The notes beneath the pieces were generated by a model, which was given only the letters and a program-made list of their open reading frames with translations, did not search any database and had not been told where the DNA came from. Position numbers and translations under genes: made by a program. Source: Prorocentrum cordatum (Eukaryota > Sar > Dinophyceae > Prorocentrales > Prorocentraceae). Taken from it: DNA of 64,000 nucleotides. Positions 1 to 10,520 of this stretch are shown one piece after another (the stretch's first letter is position 1; each line of letters begins with the position of its first letter). The stretch is from assembly GCA_963575745.1 (NCBI GenBank), contig CAUYUJ010001381.1:482768-546767 (forward strand), in the 5' to 3' direction.

Positions 1-2
1 AA

Positions 3-785
3 CCGACAAACATCCAGGTACGACGACTAAACGCGGTTACCAGAAAGCTACAGGCAGGTCCGAAGAAGATCGTGTATCAAGCTATGACCCCAACAGGAGA
101 AGTCGACCTGCATAGCGATTCTGGCTATCGTCGTCTCAACGGAGATGAAGACGACGAAGTCAAAGGCTATGGTATCCGCGGGGCTAACCTGCTGAGGCGT
201 GGCCACACGCAAGCGGGGAAACCCGTCGTGCACCTGGTGGACGCATACTGCAAGTCTCATCGACTGCAGGTGCGTTCGAGCTACTCTGCGGAAACACTGG
301 CAGCAGCCCACAACTTGGAAGACTGCTACCCGACCATTGTAACGCTCCACGAGCTACACTCGGGACCATTGACCCCCACACAGTTAAAGAACATATTGGA
401 AATGGGTGGTCTATGTATCAAAGTCACTCTGACTATTGATGCCGAGTCTGTCTTCAAGTCTTTGTCTAGCAAAGATCTGAAGAAGCCCACAGAATGTACT
501 CTGCTTGGGCACATCAGCTGGATCCGCCAGATGATGGAACGCGGAATCGTGGAAAGCGTCCAATGGTGTGACACGCGGGATATGACTGCCGATGGTCATA
601 CCAAAGGTAGTATTGACCGCGCGTTGCTCCTACAAGTAATGGCCGGCCAGCAATCCTTCAAGCACGAGCTGAAGAAACATACGCCGTATAGGGCGGGCAG
701 GTCGTCTCAGGACGGCCCTGCCTCCCGAGCCAGCGGGGAAACCCGCGGGCAGGTGCGCTTTAGTAGCGAGGAAACTCGCCGGTAG
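3..785 (+). CDS. Copia-type Pol fragment, RNase H domain (5' truncated by window edge)
   Basis: The frame is open from base 3, so this is the C-terminal end of a longer polyprotein. It ends at TAG 783-785. Counting from codon 72, the RNase H catalytic acids are visible: D16 in LHSDSGY, E74 in YSAETLAA, D123 in TIDAESV and D174 in MTADGHTKG. The order and spacing match the RNase H that ends Ty1/Copia polyproteins, which degrades the RNA strand of the cDNA hybrid. The tail after ADGHTKG is basic and low in complexity. No integrase, RT or LTR is visible in the window. The domain itself has no stop or frameshift. Confidence 0.8.
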   Translation, partial: PTNIQVRRLNAVTRKLQAGPKKIVYQAMTPTGEVDLHSDSGYRRLNGDEDDEVKGYGIRGANLLRRGHTQAGKPVVHLVDAYCKSHRLQVRSSYSAETLAAAHNLEDCYPTIVTLHELHSGPLTPTQLKNILEMGGLCIKVTLTIDAESVFKSLSSKDLKKPTECTLLGHISWIRQMMERGIVESVQWCDTRDMTADGHTKGSIDRALLLQVMAGQQSFKHELKKHTPYRAGRSSQDGPASRASGETRGQVRFSSEETRR

Positions 786-1149
786 CGAGGCTACTCGCGC
801 GCCCTTTCCTTGTAGGCAGCCGCTGCTGCTTAGCACTGTTTTTTCCGCATAATGTAGAAGTGCGGTACCTGCTCGTCTCCTCCCCCTCCGACTTTAAACG
901 GAGAAGGTTAAAGGCGAGGTATAAATCGAGCATGTACCGCTGCCGTGCCTGGCTCAAGCCGGGCCCGGCCAAATATATGACTGTGCCTCACTGAGGCGCA
1001 CGACTTGCATCAGAGATCGGAAAATACCTTTTCCATTGACGATGCCCATCCTATCCTTTACTCCAGATCCCATGCTTCGTCTTGCACTCTTGCTCATGCG
1101 ATATGAGCCAAAGCCTGGGATATGGCAACGCTTAAAGCGTAACACATAC
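786..1149. other. No gene recognised downstream of the Copia fragment
   Basis: GC-rich sequence without a convincing open frame. A copy-specific 3' LTR could lie here, but no second LTR is available for comparison. Confidence 0.4.
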
Positions 1150-3738
1150 CTAAGCTTACCAGCTTGTTTTCGACTGGCCGGCCCTGGTCCGGCCGGGGCC
1201 TGGCCCGTGGCCGCTGCCGACCCCGGCGGCCTGGCGGCGGCGGCGGCCGGCGGCGGCCTTCCTCCCTCTGGTCCTCTGGCCGCCGCTGCTCCGGCTGATG
1301 CCGCCGCGGCCGCCTCCCGCGGGCCGCTGGCGGCGGCGGCCTCGGCCGGCCTCGGGGCCGCTGCTCTCGCTGCCGCCCTGGGCGGTGGGGCCCTCTTGGC
1401 CGCGGCCGCCGCTGCTGCCACTGCTGCCGCTGCTGCCGCGACTGGCGCTTCGCGGGCGGCGGCGGCCGCCGGCGTCCTGCGGGCTGGCCTTGCCTCGGCC
1501 GGCCCGGCGCTGGGCGGGGTTGGGGGCCCGGCCCTGGCTGCCGCGGCCGCCGCTGCTGCTGCTGCCGCCGCTGCCGCTGCTGGCGCCTCGCAGGCGGTGG
1601 CGGCGGCGGACGGCGTGCTGGCCGGCGGTTCCGCCGCCGCTGCCGCTGCGGCCGCTGCCACCGGCCCTGCGGCGGCGGCGGCGGCGGGCGGCGCGCGGGC
1701 GGGGACCCCCGCGGGGCTGGACCCGGCGTGGCGGACGGCGGACGGCGCGCTGGCCGGCGGCACCGCCGCCGCTGCCGCTGCTGCCGCTGCCACCGGCGCC
1801 CCGCCGGCGGACGTGGGTGCAGCCGTTTGCTGCCAACCTGGAGCGTCCCTTGTGGATGGCGGCGAAGGGGCCCCCGCCGGGCGCACACCTGGCGGTCTCC
1901 TGGCTCCTGGACTCAGAGATGGGGTCGAGAGCTCCGGGGTTCTGCGTTATGGGATGGGGTCGAGAGCTCAGGGACCCGATGACGCTTCGTTTGTGGGCCC
2001 TGGGAGATATGATGGCGCGTGCTTCCCTGGAGTTTCTTCCACCGCTGGTGCAGCCGTTAGCTGCCAACCTGGAGTCACTTCAGACGACGGCACGTGCTTC
2101 CCTGTAGTTTCTTCCACTGCCGGTGCAGCCGTTAGCTGCCACGCACCTGGCAGGCTCAGGGGTCCTGGACGCGGCGATGGGGTCGAGAGCTCTGGGGCCC
2201 AGGGCGTTGGGATGGGGTCGAGAGCTCAATGGTCCACTGACGTTGCGGACGTGCATCCTGGGAGGGACGGTGTTTCGTGCATCAGAGACTGGCAGACAGG
2301 CGTTCCTACAGCTCTTCTTGCCCATCAGCGTCAAGCGGTTGGGGCTCAACCTGTGGCGGCGCGAGCTCAAGCTATCACATTGCCAGTCGCCGGGGCCGTC
2401 TGCCGCCGCCCCATACCCCATTACCCCCCCCTTGGCAACAGTATTGTGGCGACAGGTGGGAGTGCTGCTGAGGGAACGCCCGTGGTTGGAGACCAGCTTC
2501 CTCCCGGCAAGAGGTCCACGACGCCTCCCCGAGCGGATGGTGGAGCCCCGATACGCATATCTCACAGCTTCAGAAAGGACGAGCCTTCAGCTCGAGAACC
2601 AGAGACGTCGAGCAACCACAGAGGTGAAGAGCCTTCAGCTCGAGAATCGGAGGCGGCACCAACGGTTGTCGGGGGCGCCGCTGGGCACCTGGCCAAGAGC
2701 GGCGACGGGAGTCGCCGCGCGCCCGCCGCCCTTCCTGGAGTTGACAGCATTGCGCACGTAGAGAATGGGCCTTCAGCCCGAGGAGCTCCCAGCGAGACAG
2801 CAGCTCTGAGCGATCCTGCAGCTTGGGGCGCCCCGCGCGGACTGATCGGCGCCGACGGCGATGCAACGACCAGTCAACTCCCTGGGCACTCCTGCAACCC
2901 CGAAGACTTTCGTCAGCCACCCGCCCCCCGGTCGGACAGTCGAGGTGCAGCTCCTCGTTCCTATCGGCGTGTGGCGCGAGCTCAAGCTATCACATTGCCT
3001 GTCGCCGGGGCTGTCGGCCACCACCCCATATCCCATTGCTCCCCCCCTGGCAAGAGTATCGAGGAAATTCTTGACAGTCGCAGACGGGACGAGCCTTCAG
3101 CTCGGGAACCAGAGACGATGCCCACGGACGCCGAGAGCGCCGCAGAGACTGTGGTCATGAGTGACGGCTGCATTATCGAAGATCGGCCCAGGAACCTGTC
3201 CAACGAGGGTGGGCGGCCCGTGCTTGAGGCTGCCCAGCGGGGTGGCTGCGTTGACGAGGGGTGGGTGGACCGAGCGCATTCCGCCCACGTCCCCGATCCA
3301 CATCCCATTGGCTCACGCCCACACTCCGCCGACCACCCTCCCTTGGACGCGTCCAGTGCCGCTGGGCATGTGGCCGCGAGAGGCGACGGGAGTCGCCGCG
3401 CGCCCACCGCCCTTCCTGGAGTTGACAGCACTGCGCACGCAGAGAATGCGCCCTCAGCCCGAGGAGTTCCCAGCGAGACGGCAGCATCGAACGATCCTGC
3501 AGCTTGGGGCGCCCCAAGCGGACCGCTAGGCGCCGACGGCGATGCAACGACCAGTCAACTCCCTGGGCGCTCCTGTAACCCAGAAGACTCTCGTCAGCCA
3601 CCCGCCCCCCAGTCGGACAGTCGCGGATGTGACGAGCCTTCAGCTCGAGATTCTCACGCGGAACGAGCCTTCAGCTCGCGGGTCCAAGGCGCATCCAGTA
3701 ATCACAGAAGTGACGAGCCTTCAGCTCGAGATCCATAG
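1036..3738 (+). CDS. Long open frame of doubtful coding status (Ala-rich start, hairpin-repeat body)
   Basis: A 900-codon frame that ends at TAG 3736-3738. Roughly residues 50-280 are alanine/glycine-rich runs made by GCC/GCG/GGC repeats. The rest is repeated segments with recurring EPSAR and GPSAR motifs encoded by the CTTCA hairpins. The same frame resumes after each of three TAG stops (3736, 4078, 4501) and continues to 5515. The opposite strand is also open for 310 codons, as expected for stop-poor GC-rich repeats. Repeat lengths are multiples of three, which hints at coding constraint, but no domain is recognised. It may be non-coding, spliced, or a degenerate repeat protein. Confidence 0.25.
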   Translation: MTMPILSFTPDPMLRLALLLMRYEPKPGIWQRLKRNTYLSLPACFRLAGPGPAGAWPVAAADPGGLAAAAAGGGLPPSGPLAAAAPADAAAAASRGPLAAAASAGLGAAALAAALGGGALLAAAAAAATAAAAAATGASRAAAAAGVLRAGLASAGPALGGVGGPALAAAAAAAAAAAAAAAGASQAVAAADGVLAGGSAAAAAAAAATGPAAAAAAGGARAGTPAGLDPAWRTADGALAGGTAAAAAAAAATGAPPADVGAAVCCQPGASLVDGGEGAPAGRTPGGLLAPGLRDGVESSGVLRYGMGSRAQGPDDASFVGPGRYDGACFPGVSSTAGAAVSCQPGVTSDDGTCFPVVSSTAGAAVSCHAPGRLRGPGRGDGVESSGAQGVGMGSRAQWSTDVADVHPGRDGVSCIRDWQTGVPTALLAHQRQAVGAQPVAARAQAITLPVAGAVCRRPIPHYPPLGNSIVATGGSAAEGTPVVGDQLPPGKRSTTPPRADGGAPIRISHSFRKDEPSAREPETSSNHRGEEPSARESEAAPTVVGGAAGHLAKSGDGSRRAPAALPGVDSIAHVENGPSARGAPSETAALSDPAAWGAPRGLIGADGDATTSQLPGHSCNPEDFRQPPAPRSDSRGAAPRSYRRVARAQAITLPVAGAVGHHPISHCSPPGKSIEEILDSRRRDEPSAREPETMPTDAESAAETVVMSDGCIIEDRPRNLSNEGGRPVLEAAQRGGCVDEGWVDRAHSAHVPDPHPIGSRPHSADHPPLDASSAAGHVAARGDGSRRAPTALPGVDSTAHAENAPSARGVPSETAASNDPAAWGAPSGPLGADGDATTSQLPGRSCNPEDSRQPPAPQSDSRGCDEPSARDSHAERAFSSRVQGASSNHRSDEPSARDP
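1150..1810. repeat. GCC/GCG-rich low-complexity tract
   Basis: Dense mixture of GCC, GCG, GCT and GGC triplets giving polyalanine in one + frame and Pro/Arg runs in others. No fixed unit length is seen. Confidence 0.8.
1909..2250. repeat. Tandem duplication carrying GATGGGGTCGAGAGCTC
   Basis: The 17-base motif occurs four times, in two pairs about 250 bp apart (near 1918/1953 and 2174/2210). The flanking bases 'GCAGCCGTTAGCTGCCA' also recur (near 2050 and 2126), so a larger unit was duplicated. Confidence 0.7.
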
Positions 3739-3741
3739 ACA

Positions 3742-5517
3742 GTGCCATTAGACTTAGAGAGAGGCTCAGAGGCCGTGAGTGCCGCTGGGCATGTGGCCGC
3801 GAGCGGCGACGGGAGTCGCCGCGCGCCCACCGCCCTTCCTGGAGTTGACAGCACTGCGCACGCAGAGAATGGGCCTTCAGCCCGAGGAGCTCCCAACGAG
3901 ACGGCAGCATCGAGCGATCCTGCAGCTTGGGACGCCCCCGGCCGACTGTTCGGCGCCGACGGCGATGCAACGACCAGTCCACTCCCTGGGCACTCCTGTA
4001 ACCCCGAAGACTTTCGTCAGCCACCCGCCCCTCAGTCGGACAGTCGCGGATGTGACGAGCCTTCAGCTCGAGATCCATAGACAGTGCCATTAGACTTAGA
4101 GAGAGGCTCAGAGGCCGTGAGTGCCGCTGGGCATGTGGCCGCGAGCGGCGACGGGAGTCGCCGCGCGCCCACCGCCCTTCCTGGAGTTGACAGCACTGCG
4201 CACGCAGAGAATGGGCCTGCAGCCCGAGGAGCTCCCAACGAGACGGCAGCATCGAGCGATCCTGCAGCTTGGGACGCCCCCGGCCGACTGTTCGGCGCCG
4301 ACGGCGATGCAACGACCAGTCCACTCCCTGGGCACTCCTGTAACCCCGAAGACTTTCGTCAGCCACCCGCCCCTCAGTCGGACAGTCGCGGATGTGACGA
4401 GCCTTCAGCTCGAGATTCTCACGCGGAACGAGCCTTCAGCTCGAGGGTCCAAGGCGTATCTGGTAATCACAGAAGCAACGAGCCTTCAGCTCGAGATCCA
4501 TAGACAGTGCCATTGGACTTAGAGAGAGGCTCAGAGGCCGTGGGCGCCGCTGGGCATGCGGCCACGAGCGGCGACGGGAGTCGCCGCGCGCCCACCGCCC
4601 TTCCTGGAGTTGACAGCACTGCGCACGCAGAGAATGGGCCTGCAGCCCGAGGAGCTCCCAACGAGACGGCAGCATCGAACGATCCTGCAGCTTGGGACAC
4701 CCCAGGCGGACTGTTCGGCGCCGACGGCGATGCAACGACCAGTCAACTCCCTGGGCGCTCCTGCAACCCCGAAGACTTTCGTCAGCCGCCCGCCCCCCAG
4801 TCGGACAGTCGCGGATGTGACGAGCCTTCAGCTCGAGATTCTCACGCGGAACGAGCCCTCAGCTCGAGGGTCCAAGGCGTATCTGGTGATCACAAAAGTA
4901 ACAAGCCTTCAGCTCGAGATCCAGAGACAGCGCCATTGGACTTAGAGAGAGGCTCAGAAGCTGTGACCACTAACGGAGACGACCTCGACGCTCCTGGGCC
5001 TCCTGGTGTTCCCGTGCTGGGTCCTCCCTGTCAAGTGGACCCTCGCGCCAGCTGCGTGCGACCGACCGACCACGCCGACTCCGACGTTGACGGGGCCATC
5101 CCAGCAATGGGACCACCCCTGGGAAGGCACGCCGAAGACTGCGCGGCAGGCGCAGACAGCATTCTGAACAGATCGAACGGCTTTCGCCTTGACTCCGCCA
5201 CCCCTCTCCCTGGGGGCACGGGCGCTGACGCCGGAGCCGTGCCCGACCTCCCTGCTGCTAACCTCACAGAAGGCACTGGCCCTCAGCCAGGAGGAAGAGA
5301 GCAAGAGTCGGCTGAGCCTGGCAGCAGTGGCCACAGAGAGGCACGCCTTTCCAGACAGAGAGGAGCAGCCTTCAGCGGCGAGGTCATAGCCCATTGCTCC
5401 CCCCCTGGCGACAGCATCGTGGTGACAAGTGGGATTGCTGCTGAGGGAGAGCCCGCAGTCGATGACCAGCCTCCTCCCGAGAAGAGTTCCACGACGCCTC
5501 CCCGAGCGGATGGTTGA
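3742..5517 (+). CDS. Continuation of the repeat-encoded frame, broken by TAG stops
   Basis: Same reading frame as the upstream 900-codon frame. Open segments are 3742-4080, 4084-4503 and 4507-5517. Two stops arise in identical repeat context (AGATCCATAGAC); the next copy reads CCAGAG there and stays open. The last segment leaves the repeats at about 4960 and becomes more mixed in composition before TGA 5515-5517. No domain recognised. Whether any of this is translated is unknown. Confidence 0.2.
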
Positions 5518-5598
5518 GGTTATCCCGAGCCTCCTCGCAGCATCGAGGGCCAGGAGTTCACGCCAGGGCGCGCGTGCGGGCGGGCCACAGACGGGCGC

Positions 5599-6603
5599 GT
5601 GTTTGCGACCGGCACCGACCCTCCAGCCAGTGCCTCCGAGGCCATCCCCGTGGCCGACGGTCGACACGGAGCCCATTACTTGCAAAGCCTGGGGCTGTCG
5701 ACACAGCTGGTTGGCGGCGAGACCCAACATCGCCCCGCTGTGACTCCGCCCGCCGCCATCCCTGGTACACTCGAAGACCCCTTGCCGGGTAACCACGAAC
5801 ACGCCTTACAGAAGCAGGGCAACGAGGCCATCCGCCAGCTTGTCGAGAGAAGTCCCTTCGCGCCCATTCGCCCTCGTTCCCCTGTCGGCGAATCCGCCCC
5901 AACGGACAGCGAACCGCAGCCACTCGCGCCCGAAGGCCGGGCCACGCTGAGGAAGGCGACCCCCGCCCTGGCGAAAGAAACGGTGTCTGGCAGCGTGCCT
6001 GGGCCAGGTGCGACCCGCAGCATTCCCGCGCATGACGAAAGTCACGCTGCGACAGACGGGGGCGCGCTCGCGGGCGAGGGCGGGCGCGGGCCTGAAGGCG
6101 AGCGCCAGCGGGAGGGGCCCGCCCCCGCTTACCACAGTGCAGCGGCCCTCTCGGCCCCAGCTGCTGGAGGCGACTCGGCCTTTACTTGGCGGCCAACCGC
6201 GCGGCCCGCGCCAACCCGCAAGTCCCCGCCAGACATCCGTGCACCAGTTGCCGCCGCGCCCCGCGAAGCCACAGACGATTCCGGCGGCGGGCCCAACCAG
6301 TCGGAACAGTCGCAGAGCAGCGTACGTGAGCAGCATGCGGAGCAGGAGCCGGAAGAGCCCGATGAGCAGGAACTGCCAGCCGCCCACGGGGAGGGCGCGG
6401 AAGTTACGCCAGCGCAGAAAAGGGGGCACGGGCAAGAACAGGAGCAGACAACCACCCACCGCTTCACTCCCCTGGCTGACACCACTTGCCCTGGCCCCCC
6501 CCCCCAGGCAAGGGCGCGAGCTCGACCGCCGAGGAGCAACGGCAGCGCGGCCGGCACGTTCCCCCAGCGCGTCTTCGCGGCAGCGGGTGGGCGCCCTGCC
6601 TAG
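5599..6603 (+). CDS. Hypothetical open frame, unrecognised
   Basis: A 334-codon frame in the same phase as the repeat frames upstream. It has a mixed, hydrophilic composition with an acidic Glu/Gln-rich stretch near residues 235-280 and little repetition. It lies between two hairpin-repeat blocks. Overlapping frames are also open (6008-6817 and 6486-6824) and an 11-base C-run near 6495 could shift the frame, so the true exon structure is unclear. No domain recognised. Confidence 0.25.
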   Translation: MFATGTDPPASASEAIPVADGRHGAHYLQSLGLSTQLVGGETQHRPAVTPPAAIPGTLEDPLPGNHEHALQKQGNEAIRQLVERSPFAPIRPRSPVGESAPTDSEPQPLAPEGRATLRKATPALAKETVSGSVPGPGATRSIPAHDESHAATDGGALAGEGGRGPEGERQREGPAPAYHSAAALSAPAAGGDSAFTWRPTARPAPTRKSPPDIRAPVAAAPREATDDSGGGPNQSEQSQSSVREQHAEQEPEEPDEQELPAAHGEGAEVTPAQKRGHGQEQEQTTTHRFTPLADTTCPGPPPQARARARPPRSNGSAAGTFPQRVFAAAGGRPA

Positions 6604-6817
6604 CCTCTGTGACTGGCCACCCTCCAGTCCCCCCGCTGCCCCTGGACCGAAACCTGGCCAGCGAAACCGACCGCGCTGGCGGGTCGGGTGGGCGGCAGAC
6701 GGCAGGCGGCGGACGCAGCAGCAGCAGCCGCAGAAGCAGCAGCAGGCGCCGCGCCGAGGACCAGCCGCTGACCACCCCGCCCCTGGTAGGGGGTCCCGCC
6801 GCGCGTCACTGTCCTGA

Positions 6818-7180
6818 ACCTTAGACCCAGACGCGGGACAGCAGCTATGTAAAACTAAGATCGGCGACCTCCAGTGGGACCTCCCCGGGGAGGCACCTGG
6901 CGAGACGATAAAGCGGCTTCAGGCCTCCCTTGGAGCGAGGTTCACTGGCGCCTGGCGCGCGTTCGCCCGGCAGCACGCCTTGCCTAGCTGCAATGGCGTG
7001 CTCGACCCGCGGCGGCACGACCAGCAAACGTGCGTCAACTTCCTGTCGTCCTTCCGCTGCCATAACTGTGACGTGCGGGCCATGGACGACGCGCTGGACC
7101 TCGGCGTTGACTGGGCGCAGGTGCGGCTTCGGTACCTGGGTGAAAGTGGCGGCGCGGGCAGGGGGCGCCAGGCGGCGTAG
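6818..7180 (+). CDS. Candidate exon of unknown protein, Cys-containing
   Basis: Open from just after TGA 6815-6817 to TAG 7178-7180, about 120 codons with balanced amino-acid use unlike the surrounding repeats. Motifs include GDLQWDLPGE, RLQASLGARF and a segment with three cysteines (CVNFLSSFRCHNCDVRAMDD). Candidate 3' splice sites (CTTAG and CCCAG) lie at its start, around 6820-6830, which suggests an internal or terminal exon. The family is not recognised. Confidence 0.4.
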   Translation, partial: TLDPDAGQQLCKTKIGDLQWDLPGEAPGETIKRLQASLGARFTGAWRAFARQHALPSCNGVLDPRRHDQQTCVNFLSSFRCHNCDVRAMDDALDLGVDWAQVRLRYLGESGGAGRGRQAA

Positions 7181-7870
7181 GGCCACGCTGTTCGCCGCGC
7201 ACCCAAGAAGGACCTGAAACAGTGGAAGGGCGTCACCTAAGCTGCGGGCGCGCCCGCCCTTGCTTCACCTCATTTCACTCTGGCCGCTCCTCCTTCCTAT
7301 CAGCGCGTGGCACGAGCTCAGGCTATCACATTGCCAGTCGCCGGGGCTGTCGGCCACCACCTCATTTCCCATTGCTCCCCCCCCCTGGCTACCGTCTCGT
7401 GGCGACTGTCCAAACGGCTCTCGCCTTCCGCCCGCCGCCCCCCCTGGGCCCGTCATTTTGCCCCCTCTGAAGGTGGGCCTTCTGGAAGAGGAAACTCTTG
7501 ACAGGCTTCAGCCATTCTGCTCCCTGGGCCTCCCTTGGGCGCGGCAAGACAGAGAGGGGCAGCCTTCGGCTGCCTCCCCTGGGCACGTCATTTGTACACG
7601 CAGAAGGCGGGCCTTCTGCCCGGGGAGCGCTGCGCGTAGCAGCAAGCGTTCCTCATTCCTGTCCGCTTGCGGCTCGTGCTCATGCTATCGCGTTGCTTGT
7701 CGCCAGGGCTGTCGGCCACCACCTCATATCCCATTGCTCCCCCCTTGGCAACAGTATCGTGGCGCCCTCGCCTCGCAGCCGACTTCCCCTGCGGTCGTTG
7801 GCCGAGGGCCTGGCGGCTTTCGCCGCACCCCCGCCGCACCCCCTCGGGTGCTGCATGGACCTGGAAGGTC
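7181..7870. repeat. Mosaic of shared repeat pieces between the two hairpin blocks
   Basis: Contains two copies of the C-run repeat (about 7300-7400 and 7665-7765). It also has variant hairpins GCAGCCTTCGGCTGC (near 7558) and GCGGGCCTTCTGCCCG (near 7605). No gene recognised. Confidence 0.6.
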
Positions 7871-9976
7871 GGCCTTCCGCCCTTGGAGCGACCTGTGACA
7901 CGGCAGAGCGAGCCTTCAGCTCGAGGCTCCAAGGCACATCTAGCAACTTCAGAAATGACGAGCCTTCAGCTCGAGAATCTGAGATGGCACCAATGGTCTT
8001 CGGGAGTGCCGCTGGGCAAGTGGCCACGAGCGGCGACGGGAGTCGCCGCGCGCCCGCCGCCCTCCCTGGAGTTGACAGCACGGCGCACCCAGAGAACGGG
8101 CCTTCAGCCCGAGGAGCTCCCAGCGAGACAGCAGCGCCGACCGACCCCGCAGCCTGGGGCGCCCCAAGCGGGCGGTTCGGCGCCGAGGGCGATGCATCGG
8201 CTAGTCAACTCCCTGGGCACTCCTGGATCCTCGAAGACTTTCGTCAGCCGCCCGCCCCCCAGTCGGACAGTCGCGGACGTGACGAGCCTTCAGCTCGAGA
8301 TTCTCTTACTGAACGTGCCTACAGCTCGAGGGCCCAAGGAGTAGCGGGATGCAGCAAAATTGACCTAGAAGACGGGCCTTCAGCCCTTGGAGCGACCTGC
8401 GACACAGCAGAACGAGCCTTCAGCTCGAGACTCCAAGGCGCATCCAGCAACCTCAGAGAAGACGAGCCTCCAGCTCGAGAATCGGAAACGGCACCAATGG
8501 TCCTCGGGAGTGCCACTTGGTATGTGGCCACGAGCGGCGACAGTAGTCGCCGCGCGCCCGTCGCCCTCTCTGGAGTTGACAGCACTGCTCACCTAGAGAA
8601 CGGGCCTTCAGCCCGAGGAGCTCCCAGCGGGACAGCAGCGCTGAGCGACCCCGCAGCCTGGGGCGCCCCAAGCGGGCTGCTCGGCGCCGAGGGGATGCAT
8701 CGACCAGTCAACTCCTTGGGCACTCCTGGAACCCCGATGACTTTCGTCAGCCGCCCGCCCCCCAGTCGGACAGTCGCGGACGCGACGGGCCTTCAGCTCG
8801 AGATTCTCATACTGAACGAGCCTTCAGCTCGAGGGCCCAAGGCGTAGCGGGATGCAGCAGAATGGACGTAGAAGATGGGCCCTCAGCCCTTGGAGCGACT
8901 TGTGATGCAGCAGAGCGAGCCTTTAGCTCGTGACTCCAAGGCACATCCAGCAACCTCAGAGGGGACGAGCCTTCAGCTCGAGAATCGGAGACGGCACCAG
9001 CGGTCCTCGGGAGTGCTGCTGGGCAGGTGGCCACGAGCGGCGACGGGGGTCGCCGCGCGCCCGCCGCCCTTCCTGGAGTTGACAGCATCGCACACGCAGA
9101 GAATGAGCCCTCAGCCCGGGGAACTCCCAGCGAGACAGCAGCTTTGACCGACCCCGCAGCCTGGGGCGCCCCAAGCGGGCCGCTCGGAGCCGAGGCCGAT
9201 GCATCGAACAGTCAACTCCCTGGGCACTCCTGGAATTCCGAAGACTTTCGTCAGACACCCGCCCCCCAGTCGGACAGTCGCGGGCGCGACGTGCCTTCAG
9301 CTCGGGATTCTCGCACTGAACGAGCCTTCAGCTCGAGAGCCCAAGGCGCATCGGGATGCAGCAGAGTGGACATAGAAGACGGGCCTTCAGCCCTCGCAGC
9401 GACCTGGGACGCAGCAGAACGAGCCTTCCGCTCGAGGTTCCAAGGCACAGCCCGCGACCTCAGAGAAGACGAGCCTCCAGCTCGAGAGTCGGAGACGGCA
9501 CCAACGGTCGTCGGGAGTGCCGCTGGGCATGTGGCCACGAGCGGCGACGGGAGTCGCCGCGCGCCCGCCGCCTTTCCAGGAGTTGACAGCGCTGGGCACG
9601 CAGAGAATGGGCCTTCAGCCCGAGGAGCTCCCAGCGAGACAGCAGCTTTGATCGACCCCGCAGCCTGGGGCGCCCCAAGCGGGCGCCTAGGCGCCGAGGT
9701 CGATGCAAAGACCAGTCAACCCTGGACATCCCGTAATCCCGAAGACTTTCGTCAGCCACCCGCCCCCCAGTCGGACAGTCGACAGGTGGGAGGGCTGCTG
9801 AGGGAGCGCCCGCGGTCGGAGACCAGCCTCCTCCCGACCAAGACGCCCCTTCAGCCCGGGGTGCACCGCGCGAGACAGCAGGAGTGGACGAGGACGCGTC
9901 TAGACAGAGCCGAGACGTGCTTACGCCCTGGGATCCTCTATCCGGCAGCGGCCTTCAGCCGCTCCTTGGTCTACCT

Positions 9977-10520
9977 GTGGCCCAAATGGTCCTGTGCTCG
10001 GCTAAGCTGTTCGGGGCCGACCGTTGCCCACTCCTGAAGCGTGCTTGCACCCTGGGACTCTTTAACAGACAGCGGCCTTCAGCCGCGCTTTGGATTACAA
10101 CCGTGTGGCAGCCCCGTCGCCCCCCTTCCTGGTCCGCACTCTTCCTGCCTTTGGACCCAAGTGTGCCGATCAGTAATACCATCTGCCTCGCTGCGTGATG
10201 GAGCGCAGCTCGCAGACCCTAGCTGGCCTCCGGCCCCGCTGTAGTAATTCTCACCAGTGGCCCGAATGATCCTGTGCTTGGCTAAGCTGTCGGGATCGCC
10301 CGTTGCCCACTCCTGATGCTTGCTTACACCCTGGGACTTCCAACAGACTGCGGCCTTCAGCCGCGCTTTGGACGACGCTCGCGTGCGGCTCTGCCGCCCC
10401 TCCTGGCACGCGCACTTCCTGCCTTTGGATACAGGTGCGCGTGCCAGTAATACCGTCCGCACGGCGTCCCACGTGCGGACTAAGGTGCCCATGGCCTCAC
10501 TGTAGCTCTTTTCACCTGCC
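9977..10520. repeat. Tandem duplication of about 280 bp with CGGC-CTTCA-GCCG hairpins
   Basis: Two diverged copies, meeting near 10259, share GGTCCTGTGCTCGGCTAAGC-type starts, CACTCCTGA, CACCCTGGGACT, AGCGGCCTTCAGCCGCGCTT and CACTTCCTGCCTTTGGA. A further hairpin (TACGGCCTTCAGCCGTGCT) lies near 10608. Confidence 0.7.

Larger units (their letters stand above)
2330..9850. repeat. Tandem array of CTTCA-loop hairpin units
   Basis: Two blocks (about 2570-5000 and 7870-9800) share a unit containing GGAGTTGACAGC, the GGGCCTTCAGCCC hairpin, CAGTCAACTCC, GAAGACTTTCGTCAG and GTCGGACAGTCGCGG, followed by GAGCCTTCAGCTC hairpins. Successive GTCGGACAGTC anchors lie at about 2931, 3612, 4035, 4377 and 4800, then 8262, 8765, 9269 and 9770. 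The spacings are 681, 423, 342 and 423, then 503, 504 and 501. A second repeat recurs near 2350, 2975, 5385, 7310 and 7670: AGCTCAAGCTATCACATTG, or a diverged form, followed by C-runs and GGCAACAGTATCG. Confidence 0.85.
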
